Numbered from the stretch's first letter, positions 37,501 to 50,140 are shown. The stretch is DNA of 64,000 bases from Dreissena polymorpha (GCF_020536995.1 NC_068365.1:40827947-40891946); one strand, 5' to 3'. Made by a program: numbers and translations. Notes: generated by a model from the letters alone, not told the origin.

Positions 37501-40500
37501 ATGATAAGTTGCTCACCGCAAGCCTGGCCGTGTAAAGCTTTAATCAACTTTTCGGACAAATTTAAGTACGCGACTACACTTTCATGATATTATGTCATGT
37601 CTATTAGAACAGCCATACACTGCATAACAGGGAGACATTTGTATTGACTATATTTCTTTGCATATTGAATCAATAACGCGTAACTGGGTTTCTTTGTTGC
37701 GCAACAAGATGGCGGCTAGCTAGCGCGGATTTTGACGTGACGTCACAATGTTTTCGCTCGCGCGTGAAGTTTCGCAGATTTTTTTAACCCAAAGTGTTTA
37801 AAAAGACTTAACACGACAGAAATAAACAAACTTTACTAAAATCCACCAGACATATGCAAAGAACGCCATCGTATGTGTTTTTCTTTAGAAATTGTATATT
37901 TAACACAATTGCTTTGCTGCATTTTTTTATGTAGCAGTTTTACTTTCATTACAGAGGAAGAGCAGTGGGTCTCTGGAGTTATTGGGTATTCTTCACAGTA
38001 TGGGAGCGACAAGTAAGTATCGGCAGTTTTAATATTCATAAACTCGAGCATGTGTGTGCAAGCCGTAGAAGTTATTTGTATGGCTTCTATGGCGACATGG
38101 CATTTAAATGAAACAATCATTGGAACCAATCGTGCCCTGCATCTGAACATATTGTAAACACATACAATAAGAATATGTTCGTTAAAATATTATATCTAAA
38201 TAATATTACTCGTCTCGAATATAGCAGTTCACGCAATTATGAATATTTAAGTGCATGCTATTTGAAATATCATATCGTTGTGCTTGTGATTTGTTGATAT
38301 ATGCCATATATGCTGAAACAATATTTAAGCACAATATTCGCTGCATAATTTTGAGGTGCCATGTCCGACTTTCCGATGTAACATTTACGAAATACGAAAC
38401 AAACTAGTTTGCAGGACTAAAATGTACATTTAAAATGTATTGCTGATTATCCTCGATAGAGCGGAACCCTTCATCGGTTTTCATTATCACCGTCCCCTAA
38501 ACATTTTTCTTATATGGGCCTCGATTTGGGAAAAGGGGCTTTATAGATGTGCGTCTTCTTGGATTAGCCTTTGAAGTCCGCAATGATTAAAAGCGTACTA
38601 CACTGTCCGACTGAATGGAATTTTCGTTAAAATTAAGTCTTTTGTCTTAACGAAATGAGTTCTTTGCGAAAAGTGTTGTCCCTGATTAGCAAGTGAGGAA
38701 TGCACATGCTAATCTTGGATGACAATGTCACGCGTAGTTTTTTGTCCAAGAACGCGGCTCATCTATTGTAATTCGTTGTTCAGTTTTAGTGCGGAGGCAA
38801 TACTAGGTGTTCCAGATATGTACCCTACATACGGGAAGGCCATTGCGGCATGGGCCCCAGATGTCATCGACGAAAACCAGTTCTTGGAGGTTGGGAAATT
38901 ACACTGTTATTGACCGATTGCATTGTCCTCCTATAGTAAGATTTATAAATCATTTTTTAAACCAAGGTTTTAACGTCATTGAATAATACCGTAAAAGCTT
39001 GGAAGTGCGTGCTTTTTAAATAAATCATTGCTTTACAAGCACCGGTTTTTCATCATTCTGTTTTTACGTTAATACTGAACTTTCTATATGATACTATTAC
39101 TGTATTATCTTTAAATTTTAAAGATATGCATTACTCAGTGCTTTGAAACACGTCATACACGTACCATTGTGAAATTTTGGTGTTCAGTTCCAGTTCGCCA
39201 CTCCCGTCTACGTGACAAAAGTCGACGTCTACGAGGTCTACAAAGCTGGCGGTGTCAAGGCCATTAAGTGCTTCGATGTCTCAGAAGCGTGGATAACGCT
39301 ATGGTCGACGAAACAAGTATCCGTTTTTGAATCTGCGAGGATATTTAGTCCATCGTTTACGGTAAAAGCAAGAACAGAAAAGTTAGGTTTAGTTCAAACT
39401 TCTTATACGGTGTAAACCCGCAATTATTTGCATGGACAATTCGAAGGCCCTTGACCCTAGACATAATCATGCTAATATGCTCTGTCGTACTGTATGTATT
39501 TTGTGGTATCTTTCATAATGGGTAATTAATTATTTGCATTAAATAAAATATTAGCTTCCACTAATTTCTCGTCTAGTATTGGAACATGAGTTTCATTGTT
39601 TTGTTTTATTTCGTAATGGTCGTGTGGAAAATTTGGAGACTTCTTTGCTTAAAATTGAAGTAGCGGAAGGAACGCATAAACGCATATCAGAACTAACACA
39701 AGCACAGTACGAACGTTTAAAGCGTGGTTTTGACATGAATAGGCCTCAATAGTACGTGACGTCCTTGCGAGGACACCACGTGGAGGACATTCGCGTGTAA
39801 CGGACGCTGATTTCATTATACTTCATGATCGAGTCATCAAGGCTGTACTCTCTAAACAAATCATCATATTTAACTCGAAGGCATGTTTTACTCTTAGACT
39901 GTTGTTCTTGTTTTATCCTTTAGAGATATTGATGGGTCTGCACTTCTAAACCCCTGAAATACTATAAAGTAAGAGACTAAAGTACGACATTGCACTAAAA
40001 AAGTTTCTCTCCACTACAAAAAGGCCGGAAAAAAGAAGGCGTAAAAAAAGTGAAATTCAATTTGGGTCAAGTTTTTCTACGTTTATGTACTTTGTGTATT
40101 TGACATGCCTTTCAATTTTTCTTTAATCGATCGATTCAGCTTAGAATGCCCTTTAAGTAAAGATATGGGTATTGGGATCTCCATGCACAAATTGTTGAAT
40201 TTTTGCGCTTAAAAGTGTTGCTTTTACATAGAATTATATGGGGCAAATATTACGTGTATTGTTAGCTGTACGCATAAGACGACTATACAGTAAGAGCGAT
40301 TAATTTAGTCGTCATGCGCAATAATATCTATTTCACTGGACTCTTCAGTCTGAACGTCCTTGTTTCTCGAACCACATTCGGCTGGATATCGACTGCACCG
40401 TGGCAAACACCTGGGTGCAGATAGACGCTGTAAGGCTGCACGGCTCCAAAGGTGCTTTAGTACACGCTTTATGTAATGCTGTATATTAATGGCATATATG

Positions 40501-43500
40501 ATTGCTATGTACTTTCAGACAAAAAGCATCGTGCTAGTGAAATGTTTTTGTTTATGTTCTGTACTGAAACTATGCCAATCGGTTCATTAAAGAATTCAAA
40601 ATTCACGTTTGACACATCGGATAGCTATTACCCCGGCAAGCAAAAACGTAATAAAACACAAAAAGCAATTCACAGCCGACATGCACAATTATATCAAATA
40701 TATTTGCCACTATTTCAATTAATGCTATTTTCAGACGTACGGCCCAGCTCTGCCGTTTGTTAGCGATTATATCACATATAATACTATTTTTTACCTCCAC
40801 TAAACATTTTCTTTAAACCGGCTTTCCGTGCTTTTAATTTGCATGAATCGGATTGCGCAATTTATGACGTATGTCTTGTGACGTAATATCCCCGACGAAA
40901 TATACCCGTTTTAGTTAAATTCTCTGGATAGTAAGGACATGTAGGACGTGTTGTTTTTTAAGTTATTTATTTGTTTAGAGCATCGAAAGAATGCTAAACG
41001 TATTTCGGGTATTGTGTTTAGCATACATAATTGTAAACTTCGATAGGATTACAATACAATAGTGTGATTTAAAGTAAGTTTCGATAAAAGAATAGAATAA
41101 TAGAAAATGGAAGTGAATATTGTTTTCACTTTGTTATTTGAAAAAATTAATACACGTTATCATGGAGGTAAGCGTGTCGTTTATACTAAATTAAGATTGT
41201 TTTTATAATTATTTTTAAAGCTGAAAAAGTGTCATCAACTTATTCTACAAATCGGTTTCAGTTGTGATCGATATTTCAATTAACCCAATTATGTACATCG
41301 TTTAATAAAAATATTTTTTCTTGATTATTTTGTTGATTTGTTACTCACTTGTATGATGCTAATGATACTCACGGCAAGCCTTGCCGTGTAAACCTTTATT
41401 CAACTTGTCGGACAAAGTTTAGTACGCGATTACACTTTCATGATATTATTTCATGTCTATTTGAACACACATACACTGCAAAACAGGGATAATTTTTATT
41501 GATTATATTGTTTTGCATATTGAATTAATAACGCGTTACTGGGTTTCTTAGTTGCGCGACAAGATTGCGGCTAGCTAGCGCGGATTTTGACGTTACGTCA
41601 CAATGTTTTCGTTTGCGCTTGAAGTTTTGGAAACAAAATATTTAAACACAATTAAGTGTTTAAAAGGCTTACATGACAGAAATAAACATCGTTAACTAAA
41701 ATCTATTTGACATATGCAAAGAACGCCATCGTATGTTTTTTTAGAAATTGTATATTTAACACTTTTGCTTTGCTGCATTATTTTATGTAGCAATTATACT
41801 ATTATTGCAGAGGCAGTGCAGTGGGCCAATGCTGTGATTGGCTATTCGTCGGAGTATGGGAGCGACAAGTAAGTATCGGCAGTTTGAATATTCATTTACT
41901 CGAGAAATTGTGTGCAAGACGTAGAAGTTATTTGTATGGCTTCTATGGCGACAGGACATTTAAATGAAACTATCATTGGAACCAAGTGTGCTCTATATCT
42001 GAACATATTGTAAACACAATATTGTAAACACATTCAATAAGAATATGTTCTTTCATATATTATTTATAAATAATATTACCTGTCTTAAATATATCAGTTT
42101 ACACATTTATGAATATTTAAGTGCATGTTATTTGAAATATCATATCGTTGTGTTTGTTATTTGTTGATGCATGCCATTTATGCTGAAACAACATTTAAGC
42201 ACAATATTCGCTGCAAAATGGTTAGGTGCCATGTCCGACTTTGCGTTTTATTATTTACGAATAACATCCTCGGCAGAGCGGAACCCTTCGTCCGTTTTTA
42301 TAATCATCCCTCCCCGGAACATTTTTGTTATATGGGCCTCGCTCTGTGAAAAGGGGCTTAATATATGTGCGTCAATGGTCTTCTCGGATTAGCCTGTGAA
42401 GTCCGCAATGGGTTATAGAGTACGACACTGTACGCTGTTATGGAATTTGCGTTTTAATGAAGTCTCTTGTGTACACGAAATGAGGTCTTTGCGGAAAGTT
42501 TCATCCCTGATAAGCAAGTGAGGAATGCACAAGCTAATCTTGGAGGACAAGTTCGCGCGTATTTGGTTCCAAAACCGCGGCTCATCAGGTGTAATTCGTT
42601 TTTCAGGTGGAGTGCGAAGCAAACACTGGGTCTTCCAGATGTGTACCCTAGATACGCGGATGACAAAAAGGCATGGGCCCCAGATGTCATCGACGCACAT
42701 CAGTACTTACTGGTAGGGAAATTAGACTGTTATTGAGCGATTGTATTGTCCTCCAATAGTTAGATTTATAAATCGTTTTTTAAACCAAAGTGTTAACGTC
42801 ATATAATTAAACCATAATAGCTTGGAATTGCGTGCTTTTGAATATATCATTGCTCTACAAGCACCGGTTTTTCTGCAATGTATTTCTCCGTTAAGACAAA
42901 ACTTACGTTTTGAAACTATTAGTGTGTCCTTCTTAAAGTAATGCATTATTCAGTGCGTTAACTCGTAATACACGTACCATTGTGAAATTTTGGTGTTCAG
43001 TTGCAGTTCGCCACTCCCGTCTACGTAACACAAGTCGACGTCTACGAGACTTTCAATGCTGGCGGTGTCAAGGAAATTGTGTGCTATGATTACCAAGAAA
43101 ACGTACAAAGACGGATAAGGCTATGGTCGACCGACAAAGTATCCGCTGTAAAGTCTGCGAGGGTATTTAGTCCATCGTTTGAGGTAAAAGAACGAACAGA
43201 TAAGTTAGGTTTAGTAAGTTCAAACTTCTTTACCGATTTAAACACGCAATTATTTGCATGGACAATTCGAAGGCCCTTGACCCTAGACATAACCATGCTT
43301 ATGTGCTATGTCGTACTGTTGTTATTGCCTTGTATCTTACATACGGGTAATTGATAATTTGCATTAAATAAAATACTAGCTTCCACTATTTCTCTTCTGG
43401 TATTAGAACATGAGTTTCATTTTTCTGTTATATTTCGTAATGGTCGTGTAGAAAATTTGGAGACTTCATTACTTATATCTGAAGTATCGGAAGGAACGCA

Positions 43501-45308
43501 TTAACGTATATCACAGCAAACAAAAGAACAGCACGAACGTTTAAAGCGTGGTATTGACATAAATAGGACTCAATAGTACTTGACGTCCTTGTGATTACGT
43601 CACGTGTAAGGCATTCGCATGTAACGGACGCTGGTTTCGTTATACTACATAATCGAGTCATCATGTCTGTACTCTTTAAACAAATCATCATATTTAACTT
43701 GAAGGCATGTTTAACACTTAGACTGTTGTTCTTGTTTTATCCTTTAGAGATATTGATGGGTCTGCACTTCTTAATCCCTGAACAATTATAAAGTAAGAGA
43801 CTATAGTACGACATTGCACTGAAAAAGTTACTCTCCAATACAAAACGGCCGGAAACAAGAAGTTGCCCAAATAGTTTAATTTGATTTGTGTCAAGTTCTT
43901 TCTTCGTTTGTATTATTTGTGTACATGACATGTCTTTTTATTTTTCTTTAATCGATCGATTCAGCTTAGAATGGTTATTGGGATCCCAATGTACAAATTG
44001 TTGCATTTTTTTCGCTTAAATGTGTTGCTTTTACATTGAATTATTTGTGGAAAATATTTAGTGTAATGTTAGGGTTATCTGTACGCATACGGCGACTATA
44101 CAGTAAGAGCGATGAATTCAGTCGCCATGCGCAAGAATATCTCTCTCACTTCGCTCTTTCTATGTCATCGATTACGTCAGTGCGTGCCGCACGCTGTGAA
44201 ACCTTTCAGCATTACCGTTCTACATATATGTCGGGTCGCAACACGTTTTCGCAAGTCATCGCCGCGTCCTTTGTGGACGTGGCGGTTGTAGTAAGAACAC
44301 GCAGCTCTGAAGTGAAAGAAGTATCACCGCACTATTTTATGAATTTAAGTCAACTCATACAAATATGCGTGTAGTACATCTGATTTTCTCAAAATAATTG
44401 TTGCAGTGATTTAAAAAAACGCTTTGAAGTAAATTAACAGGAAATTCCTTCCCCACCGGTAAACATACTTGAACGTGGTTCTACTTTCAGAACAACATAG
44501 ACATAGGTGATTGTTTCTCGAACGAAATTCTGCTGATTATCGACTGCACCGCTGCAAACACCTGGGTGGAGATAGACGCTGTGAGGCTGAAAGGCTACCA
44601 GAGTGAGTTCGATAAGTGTCATGTTAACAAATAACGGAAATTTATATGCTTTAGTACACGCTTTATGTAATGCTGTATTTAAATGACATATATGATTGCT
44701 ATGTACTTTCAGATAAAAATGATCGTGCGAGTGAAATGCTTTTTAGGTTCTGCACTGAAACTATGCCAATCTGTTCATTTAAGAATTTAAAATTCACCTC
44801 TGACACATCGGATAGCTATTACCCCGGAAAGCAACAACGTCAGAATCACAAAAAGCAATACACAGCCGACATGCACATCTATATAAAATATAATTGTCAC
44901 TATTTCAATGAATACTTTTTTTCAGACGTCCGGCCCATGTTTGCCGTTTGTTATCGATTGTATCACATATAATACTATTTTGCTCTTCCACTAAAACTTT
45001 TTTCAAAACCGGCTTTCCGTACTTTTGTTTTTTTTATGCATCGGATTGCGCTGTTAATGAAGTATGTCTTGTGACGTAATTTCTCCGACGAAACATACTC
45101 GTTTTAGTTAAATTCTCTGAATGTTAAGGACATGTAGGACGTGGTGTGTTTTAAGTTATTTATTTGTTTAGAGCCGTGGAGTCGTCTTGCAAAACGTGAG
45201 CATGTGAATGAAGTGCTAGAAGATGAGGAGGACAAGGCCGTTACAGCCGTTGAGTCCGCAGCAGCAAAGATGAGCATCAAGCAGCTACTCGCGCACGTTA
45301 GGAAATAG
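31578..45308 (+). CDS. Secreted protein with three FBXL4-like discoidin-type domains, 508 aa
   Basis: Fourteen exons join in phase: 31578-31644, 33741-33798, 34571-34676, 34982-35149, 36470-36572, 37955-38012, 38784-38889, 39194-39361, 40349-40451, 41811-41868, 42607-42712, 43007-43183, 44491-44602, 45172-45308 (1,527 nt with stop). Exon 1 is a signal peptide (MKATLAILGLALFG). Each following set of four exons (58, 106, about 168 and about 103 nt) encodes one domain: GYSSQYGSDK, then LG.PD.YP.Y and AWAP, then F.TPVYVT.VDVYE and LWST, then CFSN, IDCT, TWVEIDAV. This pattern matches the jelly-roll domain of FBXL4-like proteins; carbohydrate or ligand binding is inferred. Each domain has three Cys. 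The last exon is a charged helical tail (WSRLAKREHVNEVLEDEED...). No transmembrane segment is seen. The donor of exon 9 (gtgctt) is weak. Confidence 0.88.
32596..32878. repeat. Dispersed repeat, gcaatattgaagatagcaac family, copy 3
   Basis: Located in the first intron of the 31578 gene. The left end is atgcccccggctagaataat, the core gcaatattgaagatagcaac, the right end aaagcggcgcagtagggg then cacagctcttga. It abuts the left edge of the first duplicated module. Confidence 0.85.
33483..33523 (+). promoter_or_regulatory. Intronic aagatggcgg plus TGACGTCA pair, module 1
   Basis: aagatggcgg resembles a YY1 site. It is followed about 22 bp later by the perfect palindrome TGACGTCA (33516-33523), the CRE consensus, in a locally CpG-rich patch about 220 bp before the first domain exon. 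It recurs intact in module 2 (37707-37745) and degraded in module 3 (about 41560-41601, TTACGTCA). Regulatory use is inference only. Confidence 0.4.
34291..34556. repeat. Fold-back dispersed repeat in module 1
   Basis: A diverged copy of the tgtcgtcccagattagcctg family (gaaagtgtcgtccctgatta, aagaacgcggctcat end). The same copy is present at about 38510-38758 and 42335-42595, just upstream of the second domain exon in all three modules. It therefore inserted before the triplication. Confidence 0.8.
37121..40978 (+). repeat. Domain module 2
   Basis: It starts at agcatcgaacgaatgcaaaa, right after ttattcgtttag. It holds domain exons 37955-38012, 38784-38889, 39194-39361 and 40349-40451. It is about 350 bp shorter than the others because a block present before the fourth domain exon in modules 1 and 3 (about 36130-36460) is missing. 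Confidence 0.92.
40979..45171 (+). repeat. Domain module 3
   Basis: It starts at agcatcgaaagaatgctaaa after tatttgtttag and ends at the identical tatttgtttag that is the acceptor of the last exon. It holds domain exons 41811-41868, 42607-42712, 43007-43183 and 44491-44602; the last two are longer than their partners by nine bases each. Confidence 0.92.
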
Positions 45309-45764
45309 GTGAGAACACGATGTATGTTCGTGATATTTAAAATGAACACTTACGATTACAGAGGAGAACACGATGCAGTTTAATTGTAGAGTTATTGAGG
45401 GCTTCTGGAATATGTGAGAACGCAAGGCGAGTTTTTATTTATAATACATTAGATGAGAATCTATCTTCAATCATTTTGAGACATTTTCGCGATGTGAACA
45501 TTTTGTATTTACAAAAAAACACACATTGTTTAGACATGTTAAATGTGGATACGTTTAAACAAATGCTTACTAAAAGACGTATCCATATCGCAGAAAATAA
45601 AATTTATATTATGACATTGATTTTGCAGACTGGAAATCCGACTACGCTACCCCTACGACGACAACGCCAACTTGAAAAGTGAAGTTATGAAAAAGAACAT
45701 GCTTATGCTATAATCCATCTTCAACAAACATCTTGTACACAAGCTTTGTGTCTGGTGTTGTGTT
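45309..45764 (+). other. Probable spliced 3' UTR of the 31578 gene
   Basis: A donor (gtgaga) follows the TAG stop directly, and an acceptor (tttgcag) ends at 45628. The intron 45309-45628 would lie wholly in the 3' UTR, with the final exon from 45629 on. No clear aataaa is seen before the repeat at 45765; the nearest lies near 46230, at the end of that repeat. Confidence 0.4.
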
Positions 45765-46231
45765 AATGCCCCCGGTAGGATGGCATTAAGCAGTTGAACT
45801 GTCCGTCAGTTCGTCTATCAGTCTGTCAGTCTGTTCGTCCGTCCGAAAACTTTAACATTGGCTATAACTTTTGCAATAATGAAGATAGCAACTTGGTATT
45901 TGGCATGCATGTGTATTTCATGAAACTGCACATTGTGAGTGGTGAAAGGTTAAGGTAAAGATCAACCTTCGAGGTCAAAAGTAAAAAAATACAATGCAAG
46001 GGAAGTAATAAAATTTAAAATATTTCAGTAAACAATAAATAGCTAGAAATTGCAGTTTTCATTCAAAATTCGTCCCAACTTTCGTGAGTCTAACATCTGA
46101 TTAGGAAGGAGTGCTGGGACACACTCCGGGTCCTCACCTAATGCAGCCTCTGGCGCGGAGGGACCTCATAAACATTGTAATACACACACAGGGGCATTGG
46201 TTTCTGACGAACACATCTCTTGTTTATAAAT
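45765..46231. repeat. Dispersed repeat, gcaatattgaagatagcaac family, copy 4
   Basis: It has the usual start (taatgcccccggtaggatgg), tctgtcagtctg run, gcaataatgaagatagcaac core and cacatctcttgttt end. An unrelated block of about 120 bp (near 46070-46190, GC-richer) sits before the end. Confidence 0.8.
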
Positions 46232-46847
46232 AAAATTGCATTTGTATACCTGTTTGTGTTCTATTATTTACCTTTTACATGTTTGAGATATATTGGCGAA
46301 CGTTTGAGAAAGTTCATAGTGTTTTGATTCACAGTCTTTCAAACAACCTGGCATGGCCGTTAAAAATTAGTATTAAATTGTTCAACGAACAAGACCTAAG
46401 TGACTTGTTCATTGATATTTCAAGAAGTTATTATGGTGGCTAACATTTAGTATTTACATTGCTTAGTTGACATATAATTTTCAATAAACAATTTCAGAAC
46501 GTTCTACATCAATATTTTGTTTGGAATAAAACAAATTGAGCTGAAGCTAATCCTGTTTATACATACTTCAAAATGTTTAACCGGGTTATGTTTTTACTAT
46601 TCTTCACATGTTTTACTTTTCGTACGAAGAATTTGGTTGCTGGTAAACTTTGCTATGCTATGAAATACTGTTTTGTTTTGAAAAACAATCTCACGCATTC
46701 ATCATTTTCACAAATGCTATACTACCATTCTTTCAAATATGTCTTCAGCATATTATTTGTGAAAAAGTGCGGTTCTTCATAGTCAATTTAGTATCAACAC
46801 ACATTAGCACTACGAAACAGCAGTTATTTACAAATGTATTACAGCAA

Positions 46848-47122
46848 GCGTAATGGAATACTTCAATTACATGTTTGCTAGTTAAATATACTGAACTATC
46901 AGGCGTAATGGAATACTTCAATTACATGTTTGCTAGTTAAATATACTGAACTATCAGGCGTAATGGAATACTTCAATTACATGTTTGCTAGTTAAATATA
47001 CTGAACTATCAGGCGTAATGGAATACTTCAATTTCATGTTTGCTAGTTAAATATACTGAACTATCAGGCGTAATGGAATACTTCAACTACATGTTTGCTA
47101 GTTAAATATACTGAACTATCAG
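46848..47122. repeat. 55-bp tandem repeat, exactly five copies
   Basis: The unit gcgtaatggaatacttcaat, tacatgtttgctagttaaat, atactgaactatcag is 55 bp. The five copies are nearly identical, with one or two single-base differences, so expansion is recent. Confidence 0.97.
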
Positions 47123-47129
47123 GATATTG

Positions 47130-49885
47130 ATAAGAGTTACAAACATTCATTCCAGTTTGATCAATACTACGTCAGACAAGCGACATCTTAAATGACAATT
47201 ATATTTGTCTATACATTGACCTAGTTGTTCATCCTCATGATCTAGATTAAATTGGTTTAGATAATTCAAAAAAATGAGATTACGTTTTATCTTCTCACCT
47301 GCATTATTCGTACCCGTCAAGTTAACTTGATTACATAGCGACGTTGATGTTGTCCTCCTCTGTTATACGTATTGTTAACTTCTTCTGTTACAAAGGACGT
47401 GTTAATATCAGCTACCAACATGTTCCTGTATACTATTTAACGTCAGCTCCAACTGATTATATAACACGTTGTGCAAATGTAATCTCATCACAATTGGGTC
47501 TTTTTTAAGCGTAGCAGATAGTATTTATTGAATCGTGTGTCCGCAATTGGCGCATCATACTCTTTATACAACGAAAGTTTCTACCGCCTCCGCACATGTC
47601 TTCATTGCGCGAATACTGTGATAATTGCGTTGGTATTTATAGAAACAAGTTTATACCTAGCTTGTCATAGTGCTTCATATCATAGTACTGAGCTTGTGCT
47701 TTGGACGCGCGAGTGTTATCTCGTATACTGATGATCTATTAACTTCACAAGATCTTATTACAATTATACATATGTGATTGTTTATGGAATTGCAAACATG
47801 TTTAACTTTATCATATCAACTACCTGCTGATTATAAACCACTCAATGTACACTTCAGAAGAAATCATATTTATGTCAAGATCCCTTTCCATTTACCCTGC
47901 TTTTAATTTGCATTATTCAGTGGTTAAATTGCATTTTTAAACTTGCAAAGTTAGTTTACCATCGTCTCGAAATACCTACACGTTTAGAGTATAATATATG
48001 GCCACAAGTGTTGCCTGCTCTATTTTAAAGCAAGCAGTAGAGGGTCATGGTTGACTTATACCATGAAACGAGCACACTATTTCAGTTGATTTTGCAAGCA
48101 AAATACTTATTTGTATTCGTTTTTTTTATTTATCCTGTTATTTTTGCCCATGATGTTTTTATTTCTAACTTTATAATTAATACGGAATACGTTACAAAAT
48201 CAGAAAATATTGATCATAATTAGTGTTTAAAACAATAGTGAGACAAATTATAATAAACCATTTTAATGTCACCACATTATTACCTCAATCTTAAATCCAC
48301 ACATGCATGTACACGAGATAAGTGACCTTGAACATACTAATAGCGTGCCAACGGTATCAGAAATCAAACATCGTATATGACAAAGTTAGGAACTACGAAC
48401 TATTACTTGTGTATTTAAACTCCTCAGGCTTGGGGTGGGGTAAAATTCGTAACCAATAACATTTGTTTTTAAATACACATAAACATCGGTCGTTATAATT
48501 GAATAAAAAGCTTCATTTATGTAGGGCGTACGCTTGGATCATCACAACGGTCCACACGCGCAATACGATGCATGATGCTGAAAGATCCGAATAATGTTAT
48601 TTTGACGGTCTAACAAAGTAAACCCACCACCACCTGATATTACTACCACATGATTTTGTTTTAGATATTTCAACAGTTGTAGTTCAAATTACTTCATTTT
48701 GAAGTACCTTATAGTGCCTTTATTTTTCACGGATTGCACGAAATATTCGAATATGACAGTAAAGATAGTGCACAAGTCTCGTTTGCTGACTGATCGTCTA
48801 TATGTTATAAGGTTTTTGCAAATTTTAAATATAATTTAAACATTCAAACATAGAATCCGAAATAAATATATTTGTTTTGCCGTTCTTATGCGAAATATAG
48901 ATAAACGTATATTACAAATCCATCTTTTATACATGTATACATGTATACCCGTGTTAACATAATTATATTCGCTGTCTAAGTTTCATTACTGCCGGTTGTT
49001 TAGTGTAATTATGCGTAATGATACGTTCATGCTTAATAATCTTGTCAATTAAAATATCTGTGAAACTATGCCGAAAAATAAAATTGAGCTGATTCATTTG
49101 TTGTTATTTTTTTTGCAATTGAGAGCAATGTTCTCAAATACTGTTATTTTTCTAATTTTTTAAGTGGTTTCTATTTGCATGTTTAATCATTTTGATAAAA
49201 AAGATACTCTTTTAAGGATACCTTACATTTGTTTACAAGCTTCGGTGTCTGGCATTTATTACTCATAATAATGGCGGACGAAACATTTTGATAAATTCTA
49301 CCAAATTGAGTAGCAAAATTCATTTCCTACAAAAAAGGAAAGAATTTAACACGTTTTAAGTGGATGTTCTATAATGCAGCCACGTGAAGCGTCTTTTGAA
49401 TCCAATCATACAATTATGTCGGTTTTCAAAATAATGATACAAACATTGAAAGAACACTTTCAAACCGTTGTAACATAACAGTAAATAGTGGTAATCTATA
49501 CGATATCGGCAAAAATTGAATATGAGACCGCGCATCTCAATTAAATAGAAAGCTGTACAACTTGGGTACCTATTTTCGGGTAAAGATTATAAGCTTTCAT
49601 TTGTCTTTTATTTAGGGCATTTGCAGTACTCTTCTTTTCAAAAATCGACTGACAGATGTGTTATAATATGGTGCAAACATATCATGAATATGTTCAGTAC
49701 AAATATTAGGTTTTTTTTTGCATTGCATTAAGTTTTATGGAATAAATATTGTGTGTACAAATAAAATATTGTACTTTCGAAAAATAACATGTTATATATA
49801 TATTATAATAAAATAAATACTGGTAATGATGGACCAAAGCGATCATATTGGTTCTGTCAATGGCGGTTGATTGAGATACAAAATA
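47130..49885. other. Intergenic AT-rich stretch, nothing recognised
   Basis: No exon-like block was seen on either strand, only short tatacatg iterations near 48934. Confidence 0.55.
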
Positions 49886-49890
49886 TGGAC

Positions 49891-50140
49891 CATGCTCTAT
49901 GAAAACGGGGTTTAATATACGATTGTAAAGTGTCGTCCCATATTAGCTTGTTCAGTCTGCATAGGCTAAGCAAGGACGACACTTTCCGCTTAGTTTTTGT
50001 TTCAAGAAAGGCTCTTCTTAGCAAAAATACAGTTTAAGCGGAAAGAGTCGTCCCTGATTAGCCTGTGCGGACTGCACAGCCTAATATTGGACGACATTTT
50101 ACACACATGCATTAAACCCCAATTTCACAGAGCAATGCAA
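49891..50140. mobile_element. Fold-back MITE, tgtcgtcccagattagcctg family
   Basis: The left end tgctctatgaaaacggggtt is mirrored by the right end aaccccaatttcacagagca, and the inner arms (gtaaagtgtcgtcc and ggacgacattttacac) are also inverted. Two internal palindromes centre on cctgtgcggactgcacag-like words. No coding capacity. Confidence 0.85.
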
